Shown one piece after another: positions 6,438 through 6,580 of a stretch of DNA of 6,580 nt. Under the pieces are notes generated by a model. It was not told the DNA's origin. It saw only the letters and a program-made list of their open reading frames with translations, and did not search any database. Numbering within the stretch: position 1 is the stretch's first letter; every line of letters starts with the position of its first letter. Source of the stretch: Burkholderiales bacterium UBA6064 (GTDB lineage Bacteria; Pseudomonadota; Gammaproteobacteria; Burkholderiales; Burkholderiaceae_B); NCBI GenBank assembly GCA_002428895.1, contig DIYC01000062.1:25056-31635 (forward strand). The letters are read 5' to 3'. The position numbers were made by a program, and so were the translations under genes.

Positions 6438-6580
6438 ATGAGTAGTTTTAAAGTAATCAAACCTGAAACCCTTCAAAAAACTTCGTTGTGTTCTTTGTCC
6501 GTAATTTCAAGCGTGTTGGCAGTTTCTCTGTTGTTGACAGCTCCTACAGCAGCTCATGCCAACGATTTAGCAATTGCCGA
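6438..6580 (+). CDS. Exported protein with Sec signal peptide, 3'-truncated by window edge
   Basis: The frame from the ATG at 6438 runs open to the window end (47 codons plus 2 bases). It encodes a polar, Lys-containing N-region (MSSFKVIKPETLQK), then a hydrophobic core (about residues 17-36, ending SVLAVSLLLTAPT) and a typical signal peptidase I site, TAAHA before ND (cleavage after residue 41). GGTGAG (6428-6433) just upstream complements the 16S 3' end, which favours this ATG over an in-frame ATG at 6426. The N-region is somewhat long for a simple Sec signal, as in some surface proteins. Mature residues seen are too few to name the protein. It could be a periplasmic, outer-membrane or secreted product. 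Confidence 0.75.
   Translation, partial: MSSFKVIKPETLQKTSLCSLSVISSVLAVSLLLTAPTAAHANDLAIA

Overview
The window looks like an ordinary, AT-rich gammaproteobacterial chromosome segment. The evidence is standard bacterial gene density, a bacterial-type SelO, a peptide chain release factor 3 close to the enterobacterial form, and sigma70-like promoter boxes. The low GC, together with an acyl-CoA-binding protein and an intracellular-type lipase, would fit a host-associated or Legionellales/Coxiellaceae-like lineage. That placement is inference from composition and gene content; no marker here settles it.

Left part (1-2259, + strand). The window opens inside selO, whose AMP-transferring active site is fully visible. 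A clear promoter (TTGAAA-16-TATAAT) follows it and drives a 340-residue protein with no obvious name. I read this protein as a diverged member of the TIKI/TraB/ChaN/EreA superfamily, because it has two GxxH motifs at the expected ends of the domain and an Asn-Arg motif before the second one.

Middle (2293-3993, - strand). A class 3 (alpha/beta-hydrolase) lipase is followed by a MycE/macrocin-type SAM- and metal-dependent methyltransferase. The 87-bp gap between them carries its own promoter-like boxes and a small inverted repeat, so the two may be transcribed separately. The methyltransferase converges on the TIKI-like gene, and an 11-bp perfect hairpin overlaps its stop codon.

Right part (3994-6580). 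A 245-bp divergent intergenic region separates the lipase from a small acyl-CoA-binding protein gene on the + strand. That gene converges on prfC (- strand) with a 28-bp gap. Beyond prfC lies a 302-bp AT-rich divergent region, then the first 47 codons of an exported protein with a signal peptide, cut by the window edge.

How the genes work together: selO (protein AMPylation, stress) and prfC (translation termination) are independent housekeeping-type genes. The lipase and the acyl-CoA-binding protein are divergent neighbours, and both plausibly handle acyl lipids. No RNA genes, CRISPR arrays, insertion sequences or phage genes were seen. The most interesting item is the TIKI/TraB-like protein.
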